A DNA stretch of 64,000 nt, taken from assembly GCF_947331465.1 (NCBI RefSeq), contig NZ_CAMZOK010000001.1:310001-374000 (forward strand). The letters are read 5' to 3'. Both the position numbers and the translations under genes were made by a program. The notes below the pieces were generated by a model, which was not told the origin of the DNA, did no database searches, and worked only from the letters and a program-made list of their open reading frames with translations. The first letter of the stretch is position 1. Every line of letters starts with the position of its first letter. This DNA comes from Shimia sp. Alg240-R146 (GTDB lineage Bacteria > Pseudomonadota > Alphaproteobacteria > Rhodobacterales > Rhodobacteraceae). This document shows positions 53,819 through 63,054 of this stretch, in pieces.

Positions 53819-54636
53819 CTTTTTGCATTCCAGCTAACGGAGGCATGGCGTCGGGTGTAAAATTCACCCATCAGGCCGATCATCAACAATACGATCCCAA
53901 CCATCAGCGGATACATCACGGATGAGTTGCGGGGGAAGTAGTTGATGAAGGCAAAGCCACGCGATTGATCAATGCAGTGAAACAGCGGGTTCCAGTCAAA
54001 CATCGCCAGCATGAAGCCCGGCAAGGTGTTGGCAACGAACATTTTGCCCGACGCAATCATATTGGCGCGGGCATAGATGGTGGACGCAATCGACACAAAC
54101 GTCGGAAACCACGGTTTGAGGGCGAGAAACACAGTGCCAATCGCGAGGCCGGTGAACCAGCCCAGCAGCAACATACCAAAGGTGGGGATCGGTTGGTCAA
54201 ACGAGATCGGCGTAAAGGCAACGTGATAAACAAACAGGATCGCAAAGAGCGACAAAATCTGAATGTAGAGCGTGCCAAGCGCAGCGGATGCGATCGCGAT
54301 GATCGTGTTCATTGGCGCGTGTTTCATCATGGGCGACGACGGACCTTCTGATCCGACGACCGCGCCCAGCGTTTTGGTGTGCGTCAGAAACAGAAACACA
54401 CCGGACATAAGATAAATCAGAAAGTCGCCGCGCAATGCCGCGCTTCGCAGGCCGAGAACCGAGAACATAACGTAGAAGGCGAGCACAAAAATGATCGCCT
54501 GAAGCATGTTCATGACAATCGACAGAACCGCATTGCCGTGTGATTTGCGCACGTCCCGCACAATCGAGTGATAAATCAGCTCGAAGATGCCAAGTGCCGA
54601 CGAGAGCGTCGTTTTATGTACCGTTTGCTGAAACAT
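53815..54636 (-). CDS. Polysaccharide ABC export permease (KpsM/Wzm-like)
   Basis: This 273-residue protein has about six membrane segments (about 38-60, 68-86, 110-140, 150-180, 228-250) and the ABC-2/KpsM permease layout, with an N-terminal amphipathic helix (LIYHSIVRDVRKSHGNAVLS). It would pass a capsular or O-antigen polysaccharide across the inner membrane with an ATPase partner (KpsT-like). No such ATPase gene is in the window. It is coupled to the SH3-domain gene by ATGA. Confidence 0.88.
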   Translation of the reverse strand: MFQQTVHKTTLSSALGIFELIYHSIVRDVRKSHGNAVLSIVMNMLQAIIFVLAFYVMFSVLGLRSAALRGDFLIYLMSGVFLFLTHTKTLGAVVGSEGPSSPMMKHAPMNTIIAIASAALGTLYIQILSLFAILFVYHVAFTPISFDQPIPTFGMLLLGWFTGLAIGTVFLALKPWFPTFVSIASTIYARANMIASGKMFVANTLPGFMLAMFDWNPLFHCIDQSRGFAFINYFPRNSSVMYPLMVGIVLLMIGLMGEFYTRRHASVSWNAKR

Positions 54637-54755
54637 GACCTGTGCCGTTATGGGGGTAGTGCTGTTATGTCAGGGAAATCTTGCCGTTCTGTTACACTGC
54701 TATCATAAGGGGCGCTGTAGTGCAGTTCAACAAATGCCCGTGTAGGAGAGTTCTT

Positions 54756-55553
54756 TTGAATTACGATGTGTTGATTCCGATTATCCGCAAGCTTGCAATC
54801 GAAGCTGGTGAGAAAATCATGGAGATTTACAACGCCGATGATTTTGACGTGAAGGTCAAATCTGACGACAGCCCGGTGACAGCCGCCGACGAAGCCGCCG
54901 ACGCGTTGATTTCTGCTGGCCTGCGGGCGGCGTTTCCCGATGTGATGCTGGTCACCGAAGAGCAGTCCGAGAGCCACACCGCCAAGGGTGAGACGTTCCT
55001 GATTGTGGACCCGCTGGACGGCACCAAAGAATTCATCCACCGCCGTGGCGATTTCACCGTGAACATCGCGTATGTGGAAAAAGGTGTGCCGCAACGTGGT
55101 GTGGTCTATGCGCCTGCGAAAAATCGTATGTTCTTTACCCAAGCCGATGGGCAAGCGGTCGAAGAAGTTGGCGCATTTGATCCCGAAGTTGTCGGTGAAA
55201 CCAGCCCGATCAACGTTGCAAAATCGGACAATGCCGCGCTGTTGGTTGTGGCCTCCAAGTCGCACCGCGATCAGGCGACGGACGACTACATCAACAAGTA
55301 CAACGTCAAAGACAGCAAATCCGCTGGCAGTTCGCTGAAATTCTGCCTTGTGGCCACCGGCGAAGCGGACATCTATCCGCGCGTGGGTCGCACCATGGAG
55401 TGGGACACGGCCGCAGGGCATGCGGTTCTGTTGGGCGCGGGTGGTCAGGTTGTGCGGTTTGATGACCACACGCCACTGACCTATGGCAAAGAAGATTTCG
55501 CCAACCCGTTCTTTATCGCCTATGCGCCTGACGTGGCGCTCAAGACCGCCTGA
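54756..55553 (+). CDS. cysQ: 3'(2'),5'-bisphosphate nucleotidase CysQ
   Basis: CysQ hydrolyses 3'-phosphoadenosine 5'-phosphate, a by-product of sulfate activation, to AMP. The 265-residue protein has the metal motif DPLDGTKEF (in LIVDPLDGTKEFIHRRG), the EEQSES segment and the C-terminal EWDTAAGHAVLLGAGG block. The start appears to be TTG at 54756, because GGAG is 8 nt upstream and no ATG fits. It overlaps kdsB as TGATG, linking it to the polysaccharide genes. Confidence 0.9.
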   Translation: MNYDVLIPIIRKLAIEAGEKIMEIYNADDFDVKVKSDDSPVTAADEAADALISAGLRAAFPDVMLVTEEQSESHTAKGETFLIVDPLDGTKEFIHRRGDFTVNIAYVEKGVPQRGVVYAPAKNRMFFTQADGQAVEEVGAFDPEVVGETSPINVAKSDNAALLVVASKSHRDQATDDYINKYNVKDSKSAGSSLKFCLVATGEADIYPRVGRTMEWDTAAGHAVLLGAGGQVVRFDDHTPLTYGKEDFANPFFIAYAPDVALKTA

Positions 55554-56353
55554 TGTCTGTTCTGATCGTCATCCCCGCGCGCTATGCCTCGTCGCGCTAT
55601 CCCGCCAAACCTCTGGCGGAATTGCGCGGGGCGACCGGTGAGGCCCGCAGCCTGATCCGGCGCAGTTGGGACGCGGCCTGTGCAGTCAAAGGCGTGGACC
55701 GCGTTGTGGTGGCAACGGATGACGATCGCATCAAAGACGCCGCCGAAGCGTTCGGCGCCGAAGTGGTGATGACCTCGGAGGCCTGCGCCAATGGCACAGA
55801 GCGTTGCGCCGAAGCGTTTGATGCGCTGGGCGGTGGTTTTGACATTGTCGTCAACTTGCAGGGCGATGCCCCGCTGACCCCCGCATGGTTTGTCGAAGAC
55901 CTTGTCGAAGGGCTGCGCAAGGACACGATGGCCGAAGTGGCGACCCCTGTTCTGCGTTGTGATGGCCGAGCGCTGAACGGGTTTCTTGAAGACAGGCGCG
56001 ACGGGCGTGTGGGTGGCACCACAGCGGTGTTCACCACGGACCGTCACGCGCTTTATTTCTCCAAGGAAGTGATCCCGTTCACCTCCGATACCTACAGCGA
56101 CGATGACGCGACGCCGGTGTTTCACCATGTTGGCGTCTATGCATATCGCCCGTCAGCTTTGGGGGCCTATCCGCGCTGGGCGGTGGGTCCGCTTGAGCAG
56201 CTGGAAGGGTTGGAGCAATTGCGGTTCATGGAGCATGGGCGGCAAGTGCTGTGCGTCGAGGTTGAGGCGCGGGGGCGGCAGTTCTGGGAGCTGAACAACC
56301 CCGAAGATGTGCCTCGACTTGAGGCGATGATGGCCGAGATGGGCGTCGCATGA
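55553..56353 (+). CDS. kdsB: CMP-KDO synthetase
   Basis: KdsB makes CMP-3-deoxy-manno-octulosonate for lipopolysaccharide or KDO-containing capsule. The 266-residue product has the nucleotide-binding start IPARYASSRYPAKPL, VATDDDRI, and NLQGDAPLTP. It overlaps cysQ by 1 nt and the glycosyltransferase gene by ATGA. Confidence 0.94.
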   Translation: MSVLIVIPARYASSRYPAKPLAELRGATGEARSLIRRSWDAACAVKGVDRVVVATDDDRIKDAAEAFGAEVVMTSEACANGTERCAEAFDALGGGFDIVVNLQGDAPLTPAWFVEDLVEGLRKDTMAEVATPVLRCDGRALNGFLEDRRDGRVGGTTAVFTTDRHALYFSKEVIPFTSDTYSDDDATPVFHHVGVYAYRPSALGAYPRWAVGPLEQLEGLEQLRFMEHGRQVLCVEVEARGRQFWELNNPEDVPRLEAMMAEMGVA

Positions 56354-57615
56354 CGCAACCACCGGTCAGCGTGATCGTTGTAAGCCGAGGTCGCCCCAAG
56401 GCACTGCGACGGACGCTGATGGGCATTTCGCAGCTGGTTTATTCACAGTTTGAAGTGATTGTCGTGACCGATGCCGAAGGCATGGACGCGGTGCAGTTTC
56501 TTGACTTTAGCCATCAGCTAAAGCTGGTCCTGTTTGACGAGGCCAACATTTCGGCCGCGCGCAATCACGGGATTGCCGCCGCTGCGGGTGAAATTGTTGC
56601 GTTCATCGACGATGACGCAGTGCCGGAAACCGGATGGCTCTGGCACTTGATGGCGCCTTTTGATCAACCCGAAGTTTCTGCCGCCGGTGGCTTTGTACGC
56701 GGGCGCAACGGGATCACGTTTCAATGGCAGGCCCGAAGCGTGGATGGTGCCGCGCGGCATAGCGATATTGCGCTGAACAGTGACAAACCCGTGGAAATGA
56801 GCCCGGCCCAAGGGCGCGCGATCAAGACCGAGGGTACCAATATGGCCTTTCGCCGGGATATGATCGCCGAGATGGGCGGCTTTGATCCGGCGTTCCATTT
56901 TTATCTTGATGAAACCGATCTGAATATGCGCTTCGCAGAGATGGGCGCGGTGACGACGATTGTGCCGTTGGCCGAGGTGCACCACGGATATTTGGAAAGT
57001 GCACGGCGGTTGGCCAGTCGGGCGCCGCGTGACCTAAGCGGAATTGGTGCCAGCATGGCGGTTTTTCTGCGCAAACACTGCCCAGAAGCGGAGCGAGCGG
57101 CCGTTTGGAAAGCGTTTCAGCGCAATCAAAGGCTGCGGCTGGTGGATTTTATGGTCCGCGGAGAGATGATGCCGGGCGATGTAGCGAAATTGATGCGTGG
57201 GTTACGGCAGGGCTACGGTCAGGGGCTTGAACGTGACATCGCGGTATTGCCAAGGATCCCCCGGGCCGCTGATGGGTTTCGCAGTTTTGAAAGTATTTCG
57301 TCCGGTTCCGTTGTGGTGGGTGGCCGCTTTTGGCGCCGCCGCGCGATTTTGCGCGAGGCGCGCTGTCATGCGCGGGCGGGGCGGGTGGCGTCGGCTTTTG
57401 TCTTTTCGCGTACGGGACTGTTTCATCGGGTTGCCTACGATGCGGAGGGCTATTGGGTGCAGACCGGCGGGTTGTTTGGTCGATCCGGCAGAGGCGGGAA
57501 GCTGTTTCGCCTTGTCGGGTTTCGCAAGAGGCTGCAGCAGGAAAAACAAAGGGTTGCCCGACAACGTATGTTGTTGGATGAAGGCGCGATTGCCTTTGGA
57601 AAGGACAAGACATGA
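56350..57615 (+). CDS. Family 2 glycosyltransferase
   Basis: This 421-residue protein has a GT-A N-terminal domain (SVIVVSRGRPKALRRTL, NISAARNHGIAAAAGEIVAF, IDDDAVPETGWL) with the DDD metal motif. It has a longer C-terminal half (about 250-421) rich in Arg that I do not recognise. It would transfer a sugar in surface-polysaccharide assembly; donor and acceptor are unknown. It is coupled by ATGA overlaps to kdsB and to the epimerase gene. Confidence 0.9.
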   Translation: MTQPPVSVIVVSRGRPKALRRTLMGISQLVYSQFEVIVVTDAEGMDAVQFLDFSHQLKLVLFDEANISAARNHGIAAAAGEIVAFIDDDAVPETGWLWHLMAPFDQPEVSAAGGFVRGRNGITFQWQARSVDGAARHSDIALNSDKPVEMSPAQGRAIKTEGTNMAFRRDMIAEMGGFDPAFHFYLDETDLNMRFAEMGAVTTIVPLAEVHHGYLESARRLASRAPRDLSGIGASMAVFLRKHCPEAERAAVWKAFQRNQRLRLVDFMVRGEMMPGDVAKLMRGLRQGYGQGLERDIAVLPRIPRAADGFRSFESISSGSVVVGGRFWRRRAILREARCHARAGRVASAFVFSRTGLFHRVAYDAEGYWVQTGGLFGRSGRGGKLFRLVGFRKRLQQEKQRVARQRMLLDEGAIAFGKDKT

Positions 57616-58637
57616 CACAGCATCAGCGCACCGCTTTGGTGACCGGATCAGCCGGATTTATCGGCTATCACACGGCCAAGCAGCTGTTGGCTGATGGCTG
57701 GCGGGTGATTGGTCTGGACGCGATGACCGACTATTACGACGTATCACTCAAGGAGCGTCGTCACGCGATGCTTTTGCAAAACGCCGGTTTCAGCGCGATC
57801 AACGCGCGACTGGAAGAACCCGGCACGTTGATGGCGATTTTTGAGGAACATCAGCCGGATGCCGTGATCCATTTGGCGGCCCAAGCTGGCGTTCGGTATT
57901 CGATTGATGCGCCGCGGTCTTATCTTGAGGCCAACCTGATGGGCACGTTTGATTTGCTGGAAGCGGCGCGGGCCTTTCCTCCTGCGCATATGCTGATGGC
58001 GTCGACCAGCTCGGTGTATGGCGCAAACACGGAAATGCCTTATGCCGAGACCCATAAGGCGGACAGTCAAATGTCGTTTTATGCGGCCACCAAGAAGGCA
58101 AACGAGGCGATGGCGCATTCCTATGCCCATCTTTATGATCTGCCGATCACCATGTTCCGGTTCTTCACGGTTTATGGACCTTGGGGGCGGCCGGATATGG
58201 CACTCTTCAAATTCACCAAGGCGATTTTGGAAGGTAATGCGATTGATGTTTATAACCACGGCGACATGAAGCGGGACTTCACCTTTATCGACGATCTGGT
58301 GGCAGGCATTGTGGCGTTGATCGAGGCGGTTCCGGCAAAGCCGGACGCGCGCGAGACAGTCTATGAAGCCGACAGTCTGAGCGCGGTGGCGCCTTGGCGG
58401 GTGTGTAATATTGGTAACGGCCAACCGGTGCAGTTGATGGATTACATCAAGGCGATTGAAACCGCGTTGGGCCAAGACGCCGAGAAGAATTTCATGCCGA
58501 TGCAGGCGGGCGATGTGCCGGCGACATGGGCAGATGCGAGTTTGCTGGAACAATTGACGGGGCAGATCCCGCAGACTCCGGTGGAGACAGGCGTGGCGAA
58601 GTTCGTGGCGTGGTATCGCGACTTTTACAACGTCTGA
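57612..58637 (+). CDS. UDP-glucuronate 4-epimerase-like SDR enzyme
   Basis: This 341-residue extended SDR has the Rossmann motif VTGSAGFIGYHTAKQLL and the catalytic YAATKKANE. GPWGRPDMALFKFTKAILEG and IDVYNHGDMKRDFTFIDD are the blocks that mark the UDP-glucuronate 4-epimerase group. It would supply UDP-galacturonate. It overlaps the glycosyltransferase gene by ATGA and abuts convergent FlaA1-like gene with no gap. Confidence 0.9.
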   Translation: MTQHQRTALVTGSAGFIGYHTAKQLLADGWRVIGLDAMTDYYDVSLKERRHAMLLQNAGFSAINARLEEPGTLMAIFEEHQPDAVIHLAAQAGVRYSIDAPRSYLEANLMGTFDLLEAARAFPPAHMLMASTSSVYGANTEMPYAETHKADSQMSFYAATKKANEAMAHSYAHLYDLPITMFRFFTVYGPWGRPDMALFKFTKAILEGNAIDVYNHGDMKRDFTFIDDLVAGIVALIEAVPAKPDARETVYEADSLSAVAPWRVCNIGNGQPVQLMDYIKAIETALGQDAEKNFMPMQAGDVPATWADASLLEQLTGQIPQTPVETGVAKFVAWYRDFYNV

Positions 58638-60527
58638 TCAGCTTTCGCCGACGACGGTCAGCCCGACCTTTTCCGGTTTGTCGTGGGATTCAACCCAACG
58701 CGCCAAAGTGGCCTCGAGCAATTCTGTGTCGCGCTGTTGCACCGCGCGGCGCAGGTCCTGCATCGCGCCGGCAATCTCCAGTTCGGACAGGTAGTTTTCC
58801 TGCGCCCGAAGGATTTTGGGGTGTGGCGTCGTCAACATGTCGGAGCCGATCAGCAGCTCTTCGTGAATTTTTTCGCCGGGTTGCAAGCCGCTGATCACAA
58901 CCGGAATGTCGCCGTTTGGATTGCGGTCATCGCGTGGAGTATAGCCCGCCGCCTCGATCATCTTATGTGCGACATCGAGGATTTTGACCGGCTTGCCCAT
59001 GTCGAGTACAAAGACGTCCCCGCCACGCGAAAAGCTGCCGGTGAGCAGAACGAGGCGCACGGCCTCGTCAACGGTCATAAAATAGCGGGTGACATCGGGG
59101 TGGGTGACTGTGACCGGTCCGCCATTGCGGATTTGATCCTGAAACAGCGGGATCACCGAGCCGGAGGAGCCCAAAACGTTGCCAAAGCGGACCATGGAAA
59201 ACTTTGTGGTCTCCGCGCGGGTGGCAAGATCCTGAATGACCAGTTCTGCCAGACGTTTGGACGAGCCCATGACAGATTCCGGACGCACAGCTTTGTCGGT
59301 GGAGACAAGAATGAAGCGGCGCACACCGGCGCGGCGGGCTTCTTCTGCGACGATGCGGGTGCCAAACACGTTGTTTCGCACACCTTCAAAAGCGTTGCCT
59401 TCAACGATGTTGACATGTTTGTAGGCTGCGGCGTGAAACACCACGTCGACGTCGTATTTCTCAAGGGTTTCGCGCACCAGTTCGGGGTTTACTACCGATC
59501 CCAATATGGCCACCAGTTTGACGTTCAACCCCATACCGACCAGCTCACGCTGAACCCGGTAGAGTGCGTGTTCGCTGTGATCGAGCAACACGACCTGTGC
59601 GGGCTGCAATCGGATCAACTGACGGCACAACTCGGACCCGATGGAACCGCCAGCGCCGGTCACCAGAATGTTCTGGCCGCGGTAAGTGGAGTTTGACGAG
59701 GGCAGGTCGGTTTCCAGCGCGTCACGTCCAAGCAAAGCGCGCATTTGCATGGGCTTTGACGAGGTCACTTTTTCGCCACGCAGAACCATGTCCGCAAAGG
59801 ACGGTAGGGCCAGGACCTCACACCCCAGACCGCGCAGTTTTTGGGCAAGGCGCAGGCGCACCGTCTGTTCGGCAGAGGGCATGGCCAGTATCACCCGGTC
59901 AATACCGATCCGCTGCACCAACATGGCGATGTTGTTGGGCGAATGCACCCGCAAGCGAAGCACTGAAAGGTTGTGAAGGTTGGGGTTGTCGTCGACAAAA
60001 CACGCCACTTCGAATTCGTCGTCGGTCTGAAGGGCGGCAGCCAGCTGCTGACCGGTTTGTCCGGCACCGTAGATCAACACCAGTTTGCGTTTGCGGCGGC
60101 TGGCGTAAATGCGTTGCACAATTTTGCGCAGTGTGATCCGCGAGGCCACCGACAAAACCGCGTAGATGATGCCGAAATTCAGCAGCGCGGCAAATGGGAC
60201 ATGGGGGAAAACGCCTGATACCCGGGTCAAGGCCTCACTGGCGAAGGTCAGCACACCGGCGACGATCAGGGTTTGGCCGATGTCGTCCAGCCCGTAGGCG
60301 TTGAGCTTGACCCTGTGCAGGCCGAAGAATTTGATGAGACCAGCAGCCAGAGGCAAGAGAATCACCAGATACAAAGAGAGGTCGAGGATTCGAAAAGAGC
60401 CCGTCGCGCCACGGGTTAAAAGTGCATCGCCAATTACAACTGCTGCGATCACAAGGACCAGATCCAGACAGATCAGGATGAGCCCTTTTTGTGAGCGTTT
60501 TAAGTTGGTTAGGAACTCATAGAGCAT
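58638..60527 (-). CDS. FlaA1/WbpM-like NDP-sugar dehydratase, membrane bound
   Basis: This 629-residue protein has four N-terminal membrane segments (about 15-130), a first Rossmann-like domain (KLVLIYGAGQTGQQLAAAL) and a second SDR domain (ILVTGAGGSIGSELCRQLI) with STDKAVRPESVMGSSKR. This is the layout of the WbpM/CapD/FlaA1 group, which dehydrates UDP-N-acetylglucosamine-type sugars for surface polysaccharides. The ATG at 60527 begins just before the first membrane segment; a longer frame to 60698 was not used. It is convergent with the epimerase gene. Confidence 0.92.
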   Translation of the reverse strand: MLYEFLTNLKRSQKGLILICLDLVLVIAAVVIGDALLTRGATGSFRILDLSLYLVILLPLAAGLIKFFGLHRVKLNAYGLDDIGQTLIVAGVLTFASEALTRVSGVFPHVPFAALLNFGIIYAVLSVASRITLRKIVQRIYASRRKRKLVLIYGAGQTGQQLAAALQTDDEFEVACFVDDNPNLHNLSVLRLRVHSPNNIAMLVQRIGIDRVILAMPSAEQTVRLRLAQKLRGLGCEVLALPSFADMVLRGEKVTSSKPMQMRALLGRDALETDLPSSNSTYRGQNILVTGAGGSIGSELCRQLIRLQPAQVVLLDHSEHALYRVQRELVGMGLNVKLVAILGSVVNPELVRETLEKYDVDVVFHAAAYKHVNIVEGNAFEGVRNNVFGTRIVAEEARRAGVRRFILVSTDKAVRPESVMGSSKRLAELVIQDLATRAETTKFSMVRFGNVLGSSGSVIPLFQDQIRNGGPVTVTHPDVTRYFMTVDEAVRLVLLTGSFSRGGDVFVLDMGKPVKILDVAHKMIEAAGYTPRDDRNPNGDIPVVISGLQPGEKIHEELLIGSDMLTTPHPKILRAQENYLSELEIAGAMQDLRRAVQQRDTELLEATLARWVESHDKPEKVGLTVVGES

Positions 60528-60885
60528 AGTTGGTCTCAGTATAAAGCATTCAGGCCGTCGGTTTTGCTTTGCCTGTAAAAAATCACTAATGGAACAAAAA
60601 GAAATTTCCCTTAAAGCAGTTATAGCATTGTTTGTGACGAAAATGGAAAATCCGCCAACGTCGATCCTGTTATGACCGAAATCGGCGGAGACTTGCACAA
60701 AATTCTGGCGTTGCGGCGCTGTGTCCGGTTGGATGCTGATGCGGCAGCCGGTTTCGACCGATTTGCAACATTAAATCTGCAATTGACCTACTTAAGCGAC
60801 CAATATGATAGCCAAAACGATACAAACCTGTCATTCACTGGCCGCTAAAAGGCCGGTGCAAGCTGCAAGTATTGAGGCGACGTGA
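60528..60885. promoter_or_regulatory. Divergent control region of dehydratase and wza-like genes
   Basis: This 358-nt stretch has no gene I can support. It is more AT-rich than its surroundings. TTGACC (60783-60788) with TATGAT (60804-60809, 15-nt spacing) is a possible plus-strand promoter. An inverted repeat TCCGCC/GGCGGA sits in the middle with a long spacer, and CTGGCC/GGCCGG (about 60838-60856) forms a small hairpin before the wza-like gene. Confidence 0.35.
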
Positions 60886-61986
60886 ATGAATTCCAAGGCT
60901 GTTATCGCTGTGATGCTTCTGGCAGTGGGTTTGCTGGGTGGCTGTTCTCTTCCGCGTGGGGGCCCGATTAAGTCCGAAATTACAGGAAGTTCCGCGCCGG
61001 ATGACATCGCGATTGAACAGGTTACCCGCGCCAGCGTTCGCGAAATTCAAAAATGGCCTGCGGCGGGATGGCATGGACACTATCATTGGTTCGCTCGCCA
61101 ACCTGGCCCCGGCAACCGGATCATCCGCCCCGGTGATCTGATCACCCTGACCATTTGGGACAATCAAGACAACTCGCTGCTGCTTGGCCCCGAGCAGCGC
61201 AGCGCGCCCTTGCGGCCTGAAGAAGTGACGCTCGAAGGCTCGGTTTTTGTGCCCTACGTCGACAACATTCAAGTCAACGGTTTGACGCCACAGGAAGCAC
61301 GTAGAGTCATTCAAGACCGCCTCACGCCCATTGCGCCGTCGGCGCAGGTGCAGATCGAGGTGAAGTCAGGCCGCCGTAACTCGGCAGACCTGGTGTCTGG
61401 TGTGCGCGCTCCGGGCAGTTATCCCCTGATGGATCGTAACGTTTCGCTGTTGTCGCTGATTGCGCAGGCGGGCGGAGTGGACGAGTCGGTCGACAACCCG
61501 CTTATCCGTTTGGTGCGCGGCGGCCAATCATATGAAATCCCTGTGGACAGCCTGTACAAGGATCCGGCCAAAAACGTCATCGTGCGTGGTGGCGATCAGG
61601 TGATCGTAGATGAGGAGGAACGCTTCTTCCTGGCTGTGGGATCCACGCAGAAAGAGGAGCAGGTGTTCTTCCACAAAGAGCACATCTCGGCGATGGAGGC
61701 GTTGGCCATTCTCGGAGGACTTGTGGATACACGAGCCAATCCGCAAGGCATTCTGATTCTGCGGGAATATCCTGAGTCCGCACTGCGGACAGATCGCAGT
61801 GGGCCGCAGATGCGCCACATGGTGTTCGTGTTTGATATCACAAATGCAGATGGCATTTATGGCGCGAAGAACTTCCAAATTCAGCCGAGTGACATCGTGA
61901 TTGCATCGGAATCCGCTGTGAAACCGGCGCAGGCCGTGATCGCGTTGGCTGGGTCGTTGTTTGCCATAAACAACTTGTTTGACTAG
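60886..61986 (+). CDS. Wza-like polysaccharide export lipoprotein
   Basis: This 366-residue protein has a lipobox (GLLGGC, Cys near 21), a polysaccharide-export domain (IRPGDLITLTIWDNQDN) and SLBB repeats (VSGVRAPGSYPLMDRNVSLL shortened, VGSTQKEEQVFFHKEH). It would form an outer-membrane channel for capsule or exopolysaccharide. No Wzc kinase is in the window. GAGG precedes the ATG by about 9 nt. Confidence 0.92.
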   Translation: MNSKAVIAVMLLAVGLLGGCSLPRGGPIKSEITGSSAPDDIAIEQVTRASVREIQKWPAAGWHGHYHWFARQPGPGNRIIRPGDLITLTIWDNQDNSLLLGPEQRSAPLRPEEVTLEGSVFVPYVDNIQVNGLTPQEARRVIQDRLTPIAPSAQVQIEVKSGRRNSADLVSGVRAPGSYPLMDRNVSLLSLIAQAGGVDESVDNPLIRLVRGGQSYEIPVDSLYKDPAKNVIVRGGDQVIVDEEERFFLAVGSTQKEEQVFFHKEHISAMEALAILGGLVDTRANPQGILILREYPESALRTDRSGPQMRHMVFVFDITNADGIYGAKNFQIQPSDIVIASESAVKPAQAVIALAGSLFAINNLFD

Positions 61987-62127
61987 GCAGGCATAGCCTG
62001 CTTCGCGGCTGTGTAGGGAAAAGGCGAGCAATTTTTCCCCTGCCTAGACGGATTGTTGTAGGTATGAGTGGCATAGTTGGCGCAGGGAGCAGAATGTTCC
62101 TTGTCTAGAAAAAGAGGTGAGTGATTC

Positions 62128-63021
62128 ATGCGTAGAAAAGTGACCAAGGCGATTTTCCCGGTTGCGGGACTTGGCACCCGATTCCTGCCGGCGACCAAAT
62201 CAGTGCCGAAAGAGATCATGACGCTGGTGGACCGGCCGTTGATTCAATACGCAATCGACGAGGCCCGCGAAGCCGGAATCAAGGAATTCATCTTTGTCAC
62301 ATCGCGTGGCAAAGGCGCATTGGAAGACTATTTTGACCACGCTCCGGTGTTGGAGCAAGAGCTGCGCAAGAAGGGCAAAGGCGACCTTCTTAAAGCGCTC
62401 AAAGATACCAATATGGAAAGTGGCGCGATTGCCTATATCCGCCAACACAAGGCACTGGGCCTTGGGCACGCTGTGTCCTGTGCGCAGCGTTTGATTGCCA
62501 ATGAACCCTTTGCGGTGATTTTGCCTGACGATGTGATCGCGGGCGAGCATGGCTGTTTGAAGCAGATGGTTGACGCGTATGAAGAAACCGGCGGCTGCAT
62601 GGTCGCCGCGATGGAAGTGCCGCCCGTAAAGGCGTCGGCCTATGGTGTGCTGGACGTCAAAGAGGATATGGGCGCGTTGGTGTCTGTCAAAGGGATGGTT
62701 GAAAAGCCGAAAGCCGATGAGGCCCCTTCAAACCTCGCGGTGATTGGCCGCTATATCCTGACGCCGGATGTTTTGCGCAGCCTGAACAGGCAGGAATCCG
62801 GCGCAGGTGGAGAGATCCAGCTGACGGATGCGATTGCCAAAGAGATTGAAGCAGAGCGCAACGTTTTTGGCTTTCGTTTCAAAGGACAGCGGTATGACTG
62901 CGGGTCCAAGGCGGGTTTCTTGCAAGCAACCGTGGCGTTTGCATTGGCACGTGATGAACTGCGGGACGAATTGGAAGTTTATCTCGAAGAGATGCTTGCA
63001 GCACGCAAGGCAGCACAATAA
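62128..63021 (+). CDS. galU: UTP--glucose-1-phosphate uridylyltransferase
   Basis: GalU makes UDP-glucose, the precursor of UDP-galactose and UDP-glucuronate. The 297-residue protein has the N-terminal FPVAGLGTRFLPATKSVPKE motif and the rest of the catalytic block. It lies between the wza-like gene and galE, which supports a surface polysaccharide function. Confidence 0.96.
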   Translation: MRRKVTKAIFPVAGLGTRFLPATKSVPKEIMTLVDRPLIQYAIDEAREAGIKEFIFVTSRGKGALEDYFDHAPVLEQELRKKGKGDLLKALKDTNMESGAIAYIRQHKALGLGHAVSCAQRLIANEPFAVILPDDVIAGEHGCLKQMVDAYEETGGCMVAAMEVPPVKASAYGVLDVKEDMGALVSVKGMVEKPKADEAPSNLAVIGRYILTPDVLRSLNRQESGAGGEIQLTDAIAKEIEAERNVFGFRFKGQRYDCGSKAGFLQATVAFALARDELRDELEVYLEEMLAARKAAQ

Positions 63022-63054
63022 GCCCGTGGCCATGACTGGCTTGGAGGTTTTGGC

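Noticed and set aside
61987..62001. GCAGGC-ATA-GCCTGC right after the Wza-like stop.
   Set aside because: A 6-bp stem with a 3-nt loop and no T-run; possibly a weak terminator but not convincing.
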